From an uncultured Granulosicoccaceae bacterium (GTDB taxonomy: Bacteria; Pseudomonadota; Gammaproteobacteria; CALCKW01), in the NCBI GenBank assembly GCA_937941555.1, contig CALDHJ010000435.1, positions 1 through 7,301 of the forward strand: a stretch of 7,301 bases of DNA, given 5' to 3'. Shown one piece after another: positions 1 to 5,166 of the stretch. The notes beneath the pieces were generated by a model, which saw nothing but the letters and a program-made list of their open reading frames with translations, was not told where the DNA came from and did not search any database. The translations under genes were made by a program, and so were the position numbers. Each line of letters begins with the position of its first letter. The stretch's first letter is position 1.

Positions 1-140
1 GCGAATCGAAGCTCATGCAGACTCTCTGTGCGTAATGTCTTGAGGTGCGCGTGTTGAAGAACCGGGGCTTGCTCCGCCAATCTGGCCTTCAGCGGCAACG
101 ACTCGCCGCGATACGGGGGAGTGATGGTCCCGTTCTGTCA

Positions 141-167
141 GGAAACCGAACCGCGCTGCCGGTTTCC
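141..167. repeat. Inverted repeat, 8-bp stem
   Basis: GGAAACCG (141-148) is the exact reverse complement of CGGTTTCC (160-167), with an 11-base loop. It directly precedes a second hairpin at 170-198. Its left edge (CAGGAAACCG from 139) resembles that of the hairpin at the mmsB stop (CAGGAACCGG from 251). The function is unknown. It could fold in RNA from either strand, and neither side carries a T-tract. Confidence 0.6.
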
Positions 168-169
168 AG

Positions 170-198
170 GCCTGCTGCATCGGGTGAACCCGGCAGGC
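170..198. repeat. Inverted repeat with nested stem
   Basis: GCCTGC (170-175) pairs with GCAGGC (193-198). Inside, CGGG (181-184) pairs with CCCG (189-192) around a TGAA loop, leaving TGCAT bulged on one side. This gives ten base pairs in total. It sits three bases after the hairpin at 141-167, so the two would form tandem stem-loops in any transcript across the region. Confidence 0.55.
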
Positions 199-251
199 GC
201 AATCATTAGACTGAGTGTAACTGCTCTGCAGGATTCCCGCCACTTTTGGAC

Positions 252-272
252 AGGAACCGGGCGCAGGTTCCT
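252..272 (-). terminator. Hairpin at mmsB stop, possible terminator
   Basis: AGGAACC (252-258) and GGTTCCT (266-272) form a perfect 7-bp stem with a 7-base loop. The stem begins on the last base of the mmsB stop codon, where the 3' end of the three-gene minus-strand transcript is expected. On the minus strand the stem is followed by GTCC and then an A-run, not a U-tract. It is therefore not a canonical intrinsic terminator. It may protect the mRNA 3' end or assist Rho-dependent ending. Confidence 0.4.
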
Positions 273-1165
273 CAATCAGCGTCGGCGTAGAGCGTCAAGA
301 CGCTGCTGAAATCGAGGCGGCCGTGGCCCTTGGCCTTGTGCATTGAATAGAGGGCACGGGCTTGCGAGCCCATGGGCACCGGGGCGTTGAGCTGTTGGCT
401 CAGGTCCATCGCAAGCCCGAGGTCCTTGACCATGAGATCGGTCATGAATCCCCCTGCATAGCCCTTGCTCGCCGGCGCGTTCTCCATCACACCGGGCACC
501 GGGTTGTAGACGTTAAGGGCCCAGTTGCCGCCGGAGCTCTGGCGCATGATCTCCGACAGCACCGCCGGATCGAGCCCGGCCTTCGCGCCCATGTTAAGCG
601 CTTCACAAGTACCGGTCATCAACACCGACAACAGCATGTTATTGCACGCCTTGGCAATCTGCCCGGCACCGGTCGCGCCTGCATGAAAAATATTCTTGCC
701 CATCACGTCCAGCACCGGCTGCACCCGCGCAAAGTCTTCGGCCGAGCCACCACAGAGGAAGCTCAAGGTGCCCGCCGCGGCCCCCGCGGTGCCACCCGAC
801 ACCGGCGCATCGATGAAGGCCACACCCGCCGCCACCGCGGCGGCACCAACCGCCTGCGCGGTTGCCGCGTCGATGGTGGAACTGTCGATCGCCACGGCAC
901 CGGACTTCAACACCCCGAACAACGGGGTGTCCCCGTCGAGGTAGAGTGCGCGCACATGCTCCCCTGCCGGCAACATCGACACCACGAAATCGGCGTCGGT
1001 CGCTGCCCCGACCGCCGAGGGCGCCGCCTGTGCGCCGGCGGCAACGGCCTCGGCGATAGCGCTTTCAACGAGATCGAAGACGGCGACGTCGTGTCCTGCC
1101 TTGACCAGGTTCAGTGCCATGGGAAGGCCCATGTTGCCAAGGCCGATGAATCCAATGCGTGCCAT
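272..1165 (-). CDS. mmsB: 3-hydroxyisobutyrate dehydrogenase
   Basis: This enzyme oxidises 3-hydroxyisobutyrate to methylmalonate semialdehyde with NAD+ in cytosolic valine breakdown. The 297-residue product has the usual length and layout of the beta-hydroxyacid dehydrogenase family. It has an N-terminal Rossmann nucleotide-binding loop GFIGLGNMG (residues 5-13), the substrate-binding motif DAPVSGG (119-125), and the catalytic lysine region AKACNN with Lys172. The C-terminal helical domain carries SSGGNWAL (from about 210) and FMTDLMVKDLGLA (from 240). I chose the ATG at 1165 over an in-frame start at 1216: the fold begins at MARIGF, and AGGAG at 1175-1179 lies nine bases upstream. It is the last gene of the operon, 17 bases after the hydrolase-like gene. 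Tartronate semialdehyde reductases share this fold, but the valine-pathway neighbours and the FMTDLMVKDL motif support MmsB. Confidence 0.94.
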   Translation of the reverse strand: MARIGFIGLGNMGLPMALNLVKAGHDVAVFDLVESAIAEAVAAGAQAAPSAVGAATDADFVVSMLPAGEHVRALYLDGDTPLFGVLKSGAVAIDSSTIDAATAQAVGAAAVAAGVAFIDAPVSGGTAGAAAGTLSFLCGGSAEDFARVQPVLDVMGKNIFHAGATGAGQIAKACNNMLLSVLMTGTCEALNMGAKAGLDPAVLSEIMRQSSGGNWALNVYNPVPGVMENAPASKGYAGGFMTDLMVKDLGLAMDLSQQLNAPVPMGSQARALYSMHKAKGHGRLDFSSVLTLYADAD

Positions 1166-1174
1166 GTCGGGAAG

Positions 1175-1179
1175 CTCCT
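1175..1179 (-). promoter_or_regulatory. Ribosome binding site deciding the mmsB start
   Basis: AGGAG on the minus strand ends nine bases before the ATG at 1165. It lies in the 17-base gap after the upstream stop codon, which argues against the longer in-frame start at 1216. Confidence 0.7.
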
Positions 1180-1182
1180 GGT

Positions 1183-2286
1183 TCAGATTAGGGAGGCCAG
1201 CGGGTTGTCGTCCCACGGGCTGACAAAAAAGGAATCAACAACAGCCGGGTCGACCGTCTCGAGCGATTTGAAGGTCCAGTCCGGCTTGCCGGTCTTGTCA
1301 ATCAGAAGTGCAGTCACGCCTTCCTGAAATTCGCGAAAGCGGGTGCATTGCACCGACAGCCCGAGCTCGGACAGGAACACCTCCCGCAACGAGGCATGGC
1401 GTGTGCGCGCGAGTTGCTGTGCCATCACCTTGATCGCAAGTGGGCTGCCGTGACCGGCAGTTTTCTGCGCGCGCTGCAACCACGGGTCGTCTGTTTCGAG
1501 TGCCATGAGGTTGGCAAAAAAGCCGTCGACTGAATCGGCGTCGGTCAGCTGTTGGATGAGGTCGTAGTGTTCGCGAATCGGCGAGACCGGGTCATAAGAC
1601 GGCTGGCTGTCGGCTTCGAGGCCCCTGAGCACGCCATTGACCACTGTGTGCGCATCGTGATCTTGCCAGGCGCCGGCGACGAGCTGCTCCAGCATCTCGG
1701 CATAGCGGGCGCTTTCGACAAAGCGGTTGCCGAGTCCGAGGAACAACACGTCGGCGGCGTTCAGCCTCACACCGGTCACCGCAACAAACAGACCCGTGCG
1801 TCCGGGCAAGCGGTTCAGAAACCAGCTGCCGCCCACATCCGGGTAAAGCGCGATGGTCACTTCCGGCATCGCCAGCACGGCGGTGTCGGTCACCACCCGG
1901 TGGCTGCAGGCAGTCAGCAGGCCTTTGCCGCCGCCCATGACAATGCCGTTGCCCCAGCAGATGATCGGCTTGGGGTAGGTGTGCATGTCGTAGTCAAGCT
2001 TGTATTCCCGCGAAAAGAATGCCTCGGGCAAAGACGCGTCCCCGCCCTCACGCATCGCTTTCGCGAGACTCACCACATCACCGCCGGCACAAAACGCTTT
2101 TTCTCCGGCCCCGCGCAGCACGATCGCCTTGACGCTGTCATCGCTGCGCCAGGCATCGAGCTCGGGTTGGATGGCGTCGATCATCGCAAGCGTCAGGGCG
2201 TTGTGGCGCGCAGCGTCATTGAGCATCAGCTCCATGACCCGGTGGCCATCGGCGGTGCGGTGTTCTTCGATCAGTACGGGGGACAT
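1183..2286 (-). CDS. 3-hydroxyisobutyryl-CoA hydrolase-like protein (crotonase fold)
   Basis: The likely reaction is hydrolysis of 3-hydroxyisobutyryl-CoA to 3-hydroxyisobutyrate, which feeds MmsB. The 367-residue protein has the crotonase fold but is about 100 residues longer than ordinary enoyl-CoA hydratases, as expected for the HIBCH (ECH_2) branch. FCAGGD (65-70) and GNGIVMGGGKG (112-122) form the CoA-binding and oxyanion region. EAFFSREYKLDYDMHTYPKP (88-107) is typical of the branch. MPEVTIALYPDVGGS (140-154) carries Glu142 and Asp150, which match by motif and eight-residue spacing the catalytic acid pair reported for human HIBCH. It lies 42 bases after the acyl-CoA dehydrogenase gene and 17 before mmsB, clearly in one operon. 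Genome annotations often call such proteins enoyl-CoA hydratase/isomerase. The true hydratase step would then need another gene. I am confident of the family and moderately sure of the substrate. Confidence 0.86.
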   Translation of the reverse strand: MSPVLIEEHRTADGHRVMELMLNDAARHNALTLAMIDAIQPELDAWRSDDSVKAIVLRGAGEKAFCAGGDVVSLAKAMREGGDASLPEAFFSREYKLDYDMHTYPKPIICWGNGIVMGGGKGLLTACSHRVVTDTAVLAMPEVTIALYPDVGGSWFLNRLPGRTGLFVAVTGVRLNAADVLFLGLGNRFVESARYAEMLEQLVAGAWQDHDAHTVVNGVLRGLEADSQPSYDPVSPIREHYDLIQQLTDADSVDGFFANLMALETDDPWLQRAQKTAGHGSPLAIKVMAQQLARTRHASLREVFLSELGLSVQCTRFREFQEGVTALLIDKTGKPDWTFKSLETVDPAVVDSFFVSPWDDNPLASLI

Positions 2287-2328
2287 AGGCGGCGTCTACC
2301 AGAGAGTGGGTTCAACAGGAATACGCAA

Positions 2329-3483
2329 TCAGAGTAGCGCGTCGGCGTTGTCGAGCAGGCGTCTCGCAACCAGCACGCGCATGACTTCATTCGTACCTTC
2401 GAGAATGCGGTGAACGCGGGTGTCACGCAAGTAGCGCTCAAAGGGGTACTCGCGGATGTAACCAATGCCGCCGTGCAACTGCAGCGCCTCGTCACACACC
2501 CGGTAACCGACATCCGTTGCGAAGCGTTTGGCCATCGCCGCGTAAGCGGTTTTGTCGGGGTCGTTCAGGTCGAGTTTGCTCGCCGCGAGGCGCACCATCT
2601 GCCGCGCCGCAACCAGTTCGGTCGCCATGTCCGCAAGGCGAAATTGCAGGGCCTGAAAATCAGCAATCGCGCGGCCGAACTGCTTGCGCTCGAGCAGGTA
2701 GGCGCGCGCTTGTTCGAGCGCGATCTGGGCCGTGCCGAGCGAGCACGCTGCGATGTTGATCCGCCCGCCGTCGAGGCCGGCCATGGCGATCCGGAAGCCG
2801 TCGCCTTCGTTGCCCAAGATCCGCTCGGCCGGCACCTCAACCTGATCGAAATTGATCTGGCGTGTGGGCTGGCAATTCCACCCGAGCTTTTCCTCTTTGC
2901 GCCCGAAGGTAATGCCGGCACTGTCCGCGTCCACGGCAAAGGCCGAGATGCCCTTGGGCCCGGGCCCGCCGGTGCGGGCCATGACCACGAGCAGGTCTGT
3001 GCTGCCGGCACCCGAGATGAAGATCTTGCTGCCGGTCAGGCGGTAGACATCGCCGTCGCGCTCGGCACTCGTGCGCAAAGACGCTGCGTCCGAGCCCGCG
3101 CCGGGTTCGGTCAGGCAGTAGGACGCGAGCTGCTGGCCGCTGCACAAGCCTGGCCCGAGCGCTTCGCCGACAGCCGCCGACGCGTATTGGCCCACCATCC
3201 AGGTCGCCATGTTGTGGATAGAGATGTAGGCGGTGGTGGAGGTGCAGCCGCGCGACAAGGCCTCGAACACCAGCGCGCTGTCGAGCCGTGGCAATCCCAA
3301 ACCGCCGATCGACTCGGGCGCATAGAGACCACACAAACCGAGTTCACCGGCCTTGCGCAAGACCTCGACCGGAAAGATCTCCTCGGCGTCCCACTCGGCG
3401 GCCTTGGGTGCGAGTTCGTTGTCGGCAAAGGTCGTCGCCATGTCGACAAAGGCGCGTTGATCTGCGTTCAGTTCAAAATCCAC
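2329..3483 (-). CDS. Acyl-CoA dehydrogenase, probable isobutyryl-CoA dehydrogenase
   Basis: This FAD enzyme probably converts isobutyryl-CoA to methacrylyl-CoA and passes electrons to electron-transfer flavoprotein. With a GTG start at 3483 it has 384 residues, normal for the family. It shows the N-terminal helical domain, LTEPGAGSDA (124-133), the middle beta domain up to about 235, ERKQFGRAIADFQ (265-277), LHGGIGYIREYPFERYLRD (336-354) and the C-terminal ILEGTNEVMR (360-369). Glu362 there aligns with the catalytic base of short-chain and isobutyryl-CoA dehydrogenases. The ILEG(S/T)NEVMR motif resembles ACAD8, and the two downstream valine genes agree. The GTG is preferred over an ATG-less upstream extension to 3564 because MDFELNADQR begins the conserved domain and GGGGAG lies five bases before it. 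It is the first gene of the operon. A 2-methylbutyryl- or short-chain acyl-CoA preference cannot be excluded. Confidence 0.91.
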   Translation of the reverse strand: MDFELNADQRAFVDMATTFADNELAPKAAEWDAEEIFPVEVLRKAGELGLCGLYAPESIGGLGLPRLDSALVFEALSRGCTSTTAYISIHNMATWMVGQYASAAVGEALGPGLCSGQQLASYCLTEPGAGSDAASLRTSAERDGDVYRLTGSKIFISGAGSTDLLVVMARTGGPGPKGISAFAVDADSAGITFGRKEEKLGWNCQPTRQINFDQVEVPAERILGNEGDGFRIAMAGLDGGRINIAACSLGTAQIALEQARAYLLERKQFGRAIADFQALQFRLADMATELVAARQMVRLAASKLDLNDPDKTAYAAMAKRFATDVGYRVCDEALQLHGGIGYIREYPFERYLRDTRVHRILEGTNEVMRVLVARRLLDNADALL

Positions 3484-3488
3484 AAGCG

Positions 3489-3494
3489 CTCCCC
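3489..3494 (-). promoter_or_regulatory. Ribosome binding site deciding a GTG start
   Basis: GGGGAG on the minus strand ends five bases before the GTG at 3483-3481. It supports a GTG start for the acyl-CoA dehydrogenase rather than the longer frame reaching 3564, whose extra 27 residues would be encoded by the promoter region. Confidence 0.65.
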
Positions 3495-3533
3495 GAGCTG
3501 CGTGTCCACGCGTGGGAATGCCATCGCGTGCGA

Positions 3534-3539
3534 TATAGT
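3534..3539 (+). promoter_or_regulatory. Candidate -10 box for the AraC gene
   Basis: TATAGT matches TATAAT at five of six positions, but no -35 hexamer is recognisable at a normal spacing upstream. It overlaps the candidate minus-strand -10 box at 3532-3537, so the two divergent promoters would compete for the same DNA. Transcription would start near 3546, leaving about 80 bases before the AraC start codon. Confidence 0.3.
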
Positions 3540-3545
3540 TGTGCA

Positions 3546-3560
3546 TTCTGCCATGCAGAA
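3546..3560. promoter_or_regulatory. 15-bp inverted repeat, candidate operator
   Basis: TTCTGC (3546-3551) and GCAGAA (3555-3560) form a perfect 6-3-6 dyad around CAT. It spans the -35 region of the candidate valine-operon promoter and the presumed start of the divergent AraC transcript, a good place for a site controlling both. Two other dyads lie close by: CCACGCGTGG (3506-3515) and ATCGC-GT-GCGAT (3523-3534). A dyad suits a dimeric regulator of another family as well as, or better than, an AraC protein, which usually binds direct repeats. Confidence 0.4.
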
Positions 3561-3636
3561 ACACCTGTTTCGATTGCTTATCTTGGCATTCACTTGGACT
3601 TTATTGTGCTCTACCGAGGCTACGGCGCATGAGTAG
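3553..3636 (+). CDS. Possible 27-residue leader or signal-peptide-like ORF
   Basis: An ATG at 3553 opens a 27-codon frame ending in TAG at 3634-3636. It overlaps the first eight bases of the AraC gene in another frame. The product starts MQKHLFR, continues with a hydrophobic core LLILAFTWTLLCS and ends EATAHE. This is the shape of a Sec signal peptide: a basic start, a hydrophobic core and an A-x-A site (residues 23-25). Six residues are leucine, and five of their codons are TTG, CTT or TTA, which are uncommon in the neighbouring genes. No Shine-Dalgarno sequence precedes it. It could be a regulatory leader, a remnant of a lost exported protein, or chance in an AT-richer promoter. Confidence 0.3.
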   Translation: MQKHLFRLLILAFTWTLLCSTEATAHE

Positions 3637-4531
3637 ACCGTCCAACTGGCCGCTCCCGCCCGACAGCGTGCGCCATGTCGCACCGCGCCAGGTACAGGAG
3701 GCCATGGCGCGCGATCCGCTGTGTCGCGCGCTCTACCCGATCGGAATGGGCCACTATCGGCAGGCTCGGGGCCACCGCATGCAGCGCCCACAGCACGACG
3801 ACCATCTGCTGCTCTACTGCTGCGCCGGCGAGGGCAGCCTGCGGGTCGGGCTACACGCGGACAACGAGCTGACCGTTCGCACCGGCGATGTGGTGATGCT
3901 CCCAAGCGGCCTCGCCCACCGCTACCACGCGCAGGACGCCAACCCCTGGACGGTCTATTGGGTGCATTTTCTCGGCAGTCACGCCACGGACTACACCGCG
4001 CTCTTCCACCAGCACGGTGACAGCGACGTCTGTTTTCAGCTCGGTGTGCACCCGGCGCTGATCGCTGAATTCGAACAGCTGCTGGCCTCGCGACACGGCA
4101 GCGCGACGCGGCCGGACCTGATCGCGGCCTGCAGCCGTTTGCGCGTGATTCTGTCCGACATCGCCAAGCGCCTGCCGACCGCAGCCCAGGCCACCCGGCG
4201 CGGCGCAATCAATGTCGAGGAACTCGACGCCTTCATGCACCAATACGTCGCCGAACCCCTGACGCTCGACGACTTCGCTGCCCACTGCCGGGTGTCGCGC
4301 TTTCACCTCGTCAAACGCTACCGCGAGCTCTCCGGCAACACCCCGATCAAGCGATTCATCGACATCAAGATGGCGCGGAGCTGCCACCTGCTCGACACCA
4401 CACCCGATCCCGTTCGCGATATCGCCGCCGCTGTGGGCTACCCCGACCCGTGTTATTTTTCGCGGTGTTTCAAGCGGGTCATGGGCATCTCGCCGAGCGC
4501 CTACCGTGGGCGCCAGCGCGCTCTGTACTGA
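3629..4531 (+). CDS. AraC-family transcriptional regulator
   Basis: This is a cytosolic DNA-binding regulator of 300 residues. An N-terminal cupin-like ligand-binding domain (about 35-120) contains DDHLLLYCCAGEGSLRVG and GDVVMLPSGLAHRY. The C-terminal AraC domain (about 195-297) has two helix-turn-helices. The second, near 262-285, shows the family signature VRDIAAAVGYPDPCYFSRCFKR followed by GISPSAYR. The ATG at 3629 is preferred over an upstream in-frame ATG at 3539, because the extra 30 residues are unlike the domain and CGAGG lies nine bases before 3629. It is divergent from the valine operon, 145 bp apart, which resembles the position of mmsR beside mmsAB in Pseudomonas. I infer that it activates that operon, perhaps in response to a valine metabolite. 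The family assignment is firm, the target and ligand are not. Confidence 0.95.
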   Translation: MSRPSNWPLPPDSVRHVAPRQVQEAMARDPLCRALYPIGMGHYRQARGHRMQRPQHDDHLLLYCCAGEGSLRVGLHADNELTVRTGDVVMLPSGLAHRYHAQDANPWTVYWVHFLGSHATDYTALFHQHGDSDVCFQLGVHPALIAEFEQLLASRHGSATRPDLIAACSRLRVILSDIAKRLPTAAQATRRGAINVEELDAFMHQYVAEPLTLDDFAAHCRVSRFHLVKRYRELSGNTPIKRFIDIKMARSCHLLDTTPDPVRDIAAAVGYPDPCYFSRCFKRVMGISPSAYRGRQRALY

Positions 4532-4563
4532 CTCCGCCCCTCGCATCACACAGGCACTTGAAC

Positions 4564-5166
4564 ATGGACATCTACGGCGACAAGCGCTCGGGTAACTGCT
4601 ACAAGCTGCAACTCGCAGCTGGCCTGCTCGGCATCGAATACGACTGGCACGATGTCGACATTCTGAAGGGGGAGTCGCGATCGGCGGACTTCCTCGCGCT
4701 CAACCCCGCAGGCGAAATCCCGTTGGTGGTGCTCGATGACGGGCGGCGTTTGTCGGAGTCGAACGCGATCATCAACTACTTCGCCGAGGGCACCCCACTC
4801 GCCCCGATCGATGCCTACCACCGCGCCACAATACAACAGTGGCAATTCTGGGAACAATACAACCATGAACCGCGCATTGCCGTTGCGCGGTTCATCAAGC
4901 TGTACCAAGGCCTCCCCGAAGCCCGACGCGCCGAATTCGACGCCCTGCAGAAACCCGGGCACCGTGCGCTCAATCTCATGGACCAGCGGCTTCTCAACCA
5001 ACCGTGGCTCGCCGGAGATCAACTCTCGATGGCCGACATCTCCCTCTACGCGTACACGCACGTGGCAGGCGACGGCGGTTTCGATCTGTCGCCCTATGCC
5101 GGCATCAACGCCTGGCTCGCACGGATCACCGAGCAGCCCGGCTATGTCGCGTTGGAAGCTGGCTGA
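4564..5166 (+). CDS. Glutathione S-transferase family protein
   Basis: A soluble 200-residue two-domain GST. The thioredoxin-like N-terminal domain has the SGNCYK motif (9-14) at the place of the catalytic Ser/Cys. It also has LNPAGEIPLVV with cis-Pro53 and the glutathione-binding SESNAI (64-69). The all-helical C-terminal domain ends with WLAGDQLSMADISLYAY, which contains the S-x-A-D N-capping box (155-158). It begins 32 bases after the AraC stop on the same strand, so it may be cotranscribed with it, although its ribosome site is weak. The ATG at 4564 is chosen over an upstream frame from 4450 because MDIYGDKRSG starts the fold. Its last 25 bases overlap the glycosyltransferase gene on the other strand. 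The substrate is unknown; a link to detoxifying reactive methacrylyl-CoA is only a guess from position. Confidence 0.92.
   Translation: MDIYGDKRSGNCYKLQLAAGLLGIEYDWHDVDILKGESRSADFLALNPAGEIPLVVLDDGRRLSESNAIINYFAEGTPLAPIDAYHRATIQQWQFWEQYNHEPRIAVARFIKLYQGLPEARRAEFDALQKPGHRALNLMDQRLLNQPWLAGDQLSMADISLYAYTHVAGDGGFDLSPYAGINAWLARITEQPGYVALEAG
4865..4895. repeat. Perfect 12-bp inverted repeat inside the GST gene
   Basis: ATGAACCGCGCA (4865-4876) is the exact reverse complement of TGCGCGGTTCAT (4884-4895), with a 7-base loop TTGCCGT. It covers codons 101-111 of the GST. It is the longest perfect hairpin I found in the window. It would form a strong stem in the mRNA, and equally in a transcript from the opposite strand. 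There is no T-tract on either side. Confidence 0.75.

Larger units (their letters stand above)
1..271. other. Non-coding stretch with small inverted repeats
   Basis: I find no supportable gene here. Short open frames exist on both strands (13-243 minus, 121-309 plus), but their translations resemble no family and their composition is that of chance frames in GC-rich DNA. The stretch contains inverted repeats at 92-109 (GCGGC/GCCGC), 141-167, 170-198 and 221-231 (CTGC/GCAG), and one at the mmsB stop (252-272). The first about 40 bases could hold the 3' end of a plus-strand gene entering from outside, because all three forward frames close between positions 33 and 57. None of these three short tails is recognisable. 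Confidence 0.5.
3532..3560 (-). promoter_or_regulatory. Candidate promoter of the valine operon
   Basis: On the minus strand, TATATC (3537-3532) matches the -10 consensus at four of six positions. It lies 17 bases after TTCTGC (3560-3555), which is a poor -35. A weak -35 with a reasonable -10 would fit an activator-dependent promoter. The start point would be near 3525, leaving about 40 bases of leader before the GTG at 3483. One arm of the 15-bp inverted repeat at 3546-3560 is the -35 hexamer itself. Confidence 0.35.
3516..3591. repeat. Three GCATTC copies in the divergent promoter region
   Basis: GCATTC occurs on the minus strand at 3521-3516 and on the plus strand at 3543-3548 and 3586-3591. 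The outer two extend to the same octamer TGGCATTC (3523-3516 minus, 3584-3591 plus), making a widely spaced inverted pair with centres 68 bp apart. A separate direct repeat CTTGG (3582-3586, 3593-3597) has an 11-bp period, about one helical turn. The adjacent AraC-family regulator makes these candidate binding sites, but that is inference. Confidence 0.4.

Noticed and set aside
13..309. Short ORFs in the leading region (13-243 minus, 121-309 plus)
   Set aside because: No recognisable domain and no convincing ribosome site. The 121-309 frame also runs into the 3' end of mmsB.
362..1327. Long plus-strand ORF of 321 codons opposite mmsB
   Set aside because: It is His/Arg/Gly-rich with no domain, typical of an antisense frame in GC-rich DNA, and it crosses two real genes.
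1552..2337. Plus-strand ORF of 261 codons opposite the hydrolase-like gene
   Set aside because: Composition and position mark it as an antisense shadow; no recognisable motif.
2410..3636. Long plus-strand ORF of 408 codons opposite the acyl-CoA dehydrogenase gene
   Set aside because: Its translation up to about 3540 is the antisense shadow of a clear acyl-CoA dehydrogenase and matches no family. Only its last 27 codons, from the ATG at 3553, are kept, as a separate low-confidence leader ORF.
3629..4531. Naming the AraC-family gene mmsR
   Set aside because: Position suggests it, but AraC proteins share their domains widely and the N-terminal domain alone does not identify the ligand, so no symbol is given.
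3468..4549. Minus-strand ORFs opposite the AraC gene (3468-4208 and 3851-4549)
   Set aside because: Arg/Gly/Ala-rich shadows of a well-supported regulator gene, with no family resemblance.
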